Shown: positions 63,431 through 64,000 of the stretch, in pieces
Layout: each line of letters starts with the position of its first letter
How positions within the stretch are numbered: position 1 is the stretch's first letter
Source of the DNA: Apostichopus japonicus
Taxonomy: Eukaryota > Echinodermata > Holothuroidea > Aspidochirotida > Stichopodidae
Assembly (NCBI RefSeq): GCF_037975245.1
Contig: NC_092580.1
Coordinates: 23,072,001-23,136,000 of the forward strand
Direction: 5' to 3'
Length of the DNA stretch: 64,000 bases
Position numbers and translations under genes: made by a program
Notes under the pieces: generated by a model
Database searches by the model: none
Seen by the model: the letters and a program-made list of their open reading frames with translations, nothing else
Told to the model about the DNA's origin: nothing

Positions 63431-63658
63431 CTTTGTTTTTTGTTTTTTATTATTATTCTTGTTTGTTATTAGATTTTCTGTCACTCAGTTACTTGTTCTG
63501 TTACTTTTCATAATTGATAACAGTATTTGCTGAAACATTGTGAATTTGATATCTTCTCCCTCCCCACCAAAAGAAAAAGGGGGAAGGGGGGGGGGGGCTG
63601 GTGACATTCCCAGGGACTGACCTCACTCTAGACTCCCTTGCTTATATGTGGTAGTTCT

Positions 63659-64000
63659 CATATTTAATATGTGTATGAACCACATTGAGTACAAGAAGCC
63701 TAAAGTTTTTGGTGGAGGTCATTTGGGCTCACCAGGGATCAAAAACCTTGTAAACACAAAATCTCAAGTTTGTGACGCCCATCGTGTTAACACGATATCT
63801 GAAGAAGGGAAGGTCGGACCAATTTCATATTTGGTGTGTAGAAGTACCACATGAGTACAAGAAGCTAAGTTGTTTTCGGTGGAGGTCAAAGGTCACTTGG
63901 GATCATCAGAGGTAAAATTGTGAAAACGTTGTGAACATGATATTGCAAGAAGGAAACCTTGGACAGATCTCATATTTGATTTGTAGATGTACCATATCAA
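63659..64000 (+). repeat. Interspersed repeat, tandem units of about 145-167 bp, runs off the window
   Basis: Three starts of the unit (CATATTT followed by TGTGT.GAA and ACCACAT) at 63659, 63826 and 63971. Shared blocks are GAGTACAAGAAGC, GGTGGAGGTCA and GATAT.TG.AAGAAGG. The second unit contains AGGTCAAAGGTCA. Lies downstream of the HUWE1 poly(A) signal and continues past the window end. Confidence 0.8.

Overview
The window is one large, intron-rich animal gene on the + strand and nothing else that I can support as protein-coding. Exons recognised by homology encode HUWE1 (also called MULE, ARF-BP1, UREB1), the giant HECT-type E3 ubiquitin ligase. I place 65 coding exons between 493 and 60592. 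All 64 introns are GT...AG, all exon phases chain without a break, and the exons sum to 12,246 nt (4,081 codons plus stop). The window opens inside the gene: the promoter, 5'UTR and first few hundred residues (human HUWE1 has 4,374) lie upstream. The gene ends inside the window with a TAG at 60590-60592 and an AT-rich 3'UTR of up to about 2.8 kb, with the best poly(A) signal at 63409.

Organism: a metazoan with short exons, introns averaging about 750 bp, AT-rich introns, many minisatellites, tRNA-derived repeats and a non-LTR retrotransposon fragment. The protein is close to the vertebrate protein throughout. I infer a marine invertebrate, perhaps a deuterostome such as an echinoderm, but the sequence alone does not settle it.

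Layout: 493-10417, armadillo-like N-terminal solenoid; 11001-14709, UBA, UIM and a charged helix; 15943-18407, helical region; 18778-19553, WWE domain; 21042-26953, central helical region including the BH3-like motif (exon 31); 27565-31007, very acidic region; 34404-45050, low-complexity linker with a Lys/Glu helix; 46577-47761, three ubiquitin-binding (UBM) motifs; 48625-55754, helical and Ser/Thr/Pro-rich region; 56632-60592, HECT catalytic domain with the active-site Cys codon split across the last intron. The ubiquitin-binding modules and the HECT domain act in one polypeptide that recruits substrates and transfers ubiquitin.

The introns hold the unusual material: minisatellites with units of about 16, 24, 39, 43, 60, 62 and 94 bp, an intronic duplication pair at 27-30.7 kb, a three-copy dispersed repeat, two tRNA-like repeats and a tRNA-headed SINE. 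A non-LTR retrotransposon tail directly abuts the splice donor of exon 31. A recurrent theme is that exon 3' ends together with their splice donors (exons 9, 26, 40, 45, and the donor of exon 42) have been tandemly duplicated into the following intron. I found no new multi-gene system; this exon-end duplication pattern is the most interesting signal.
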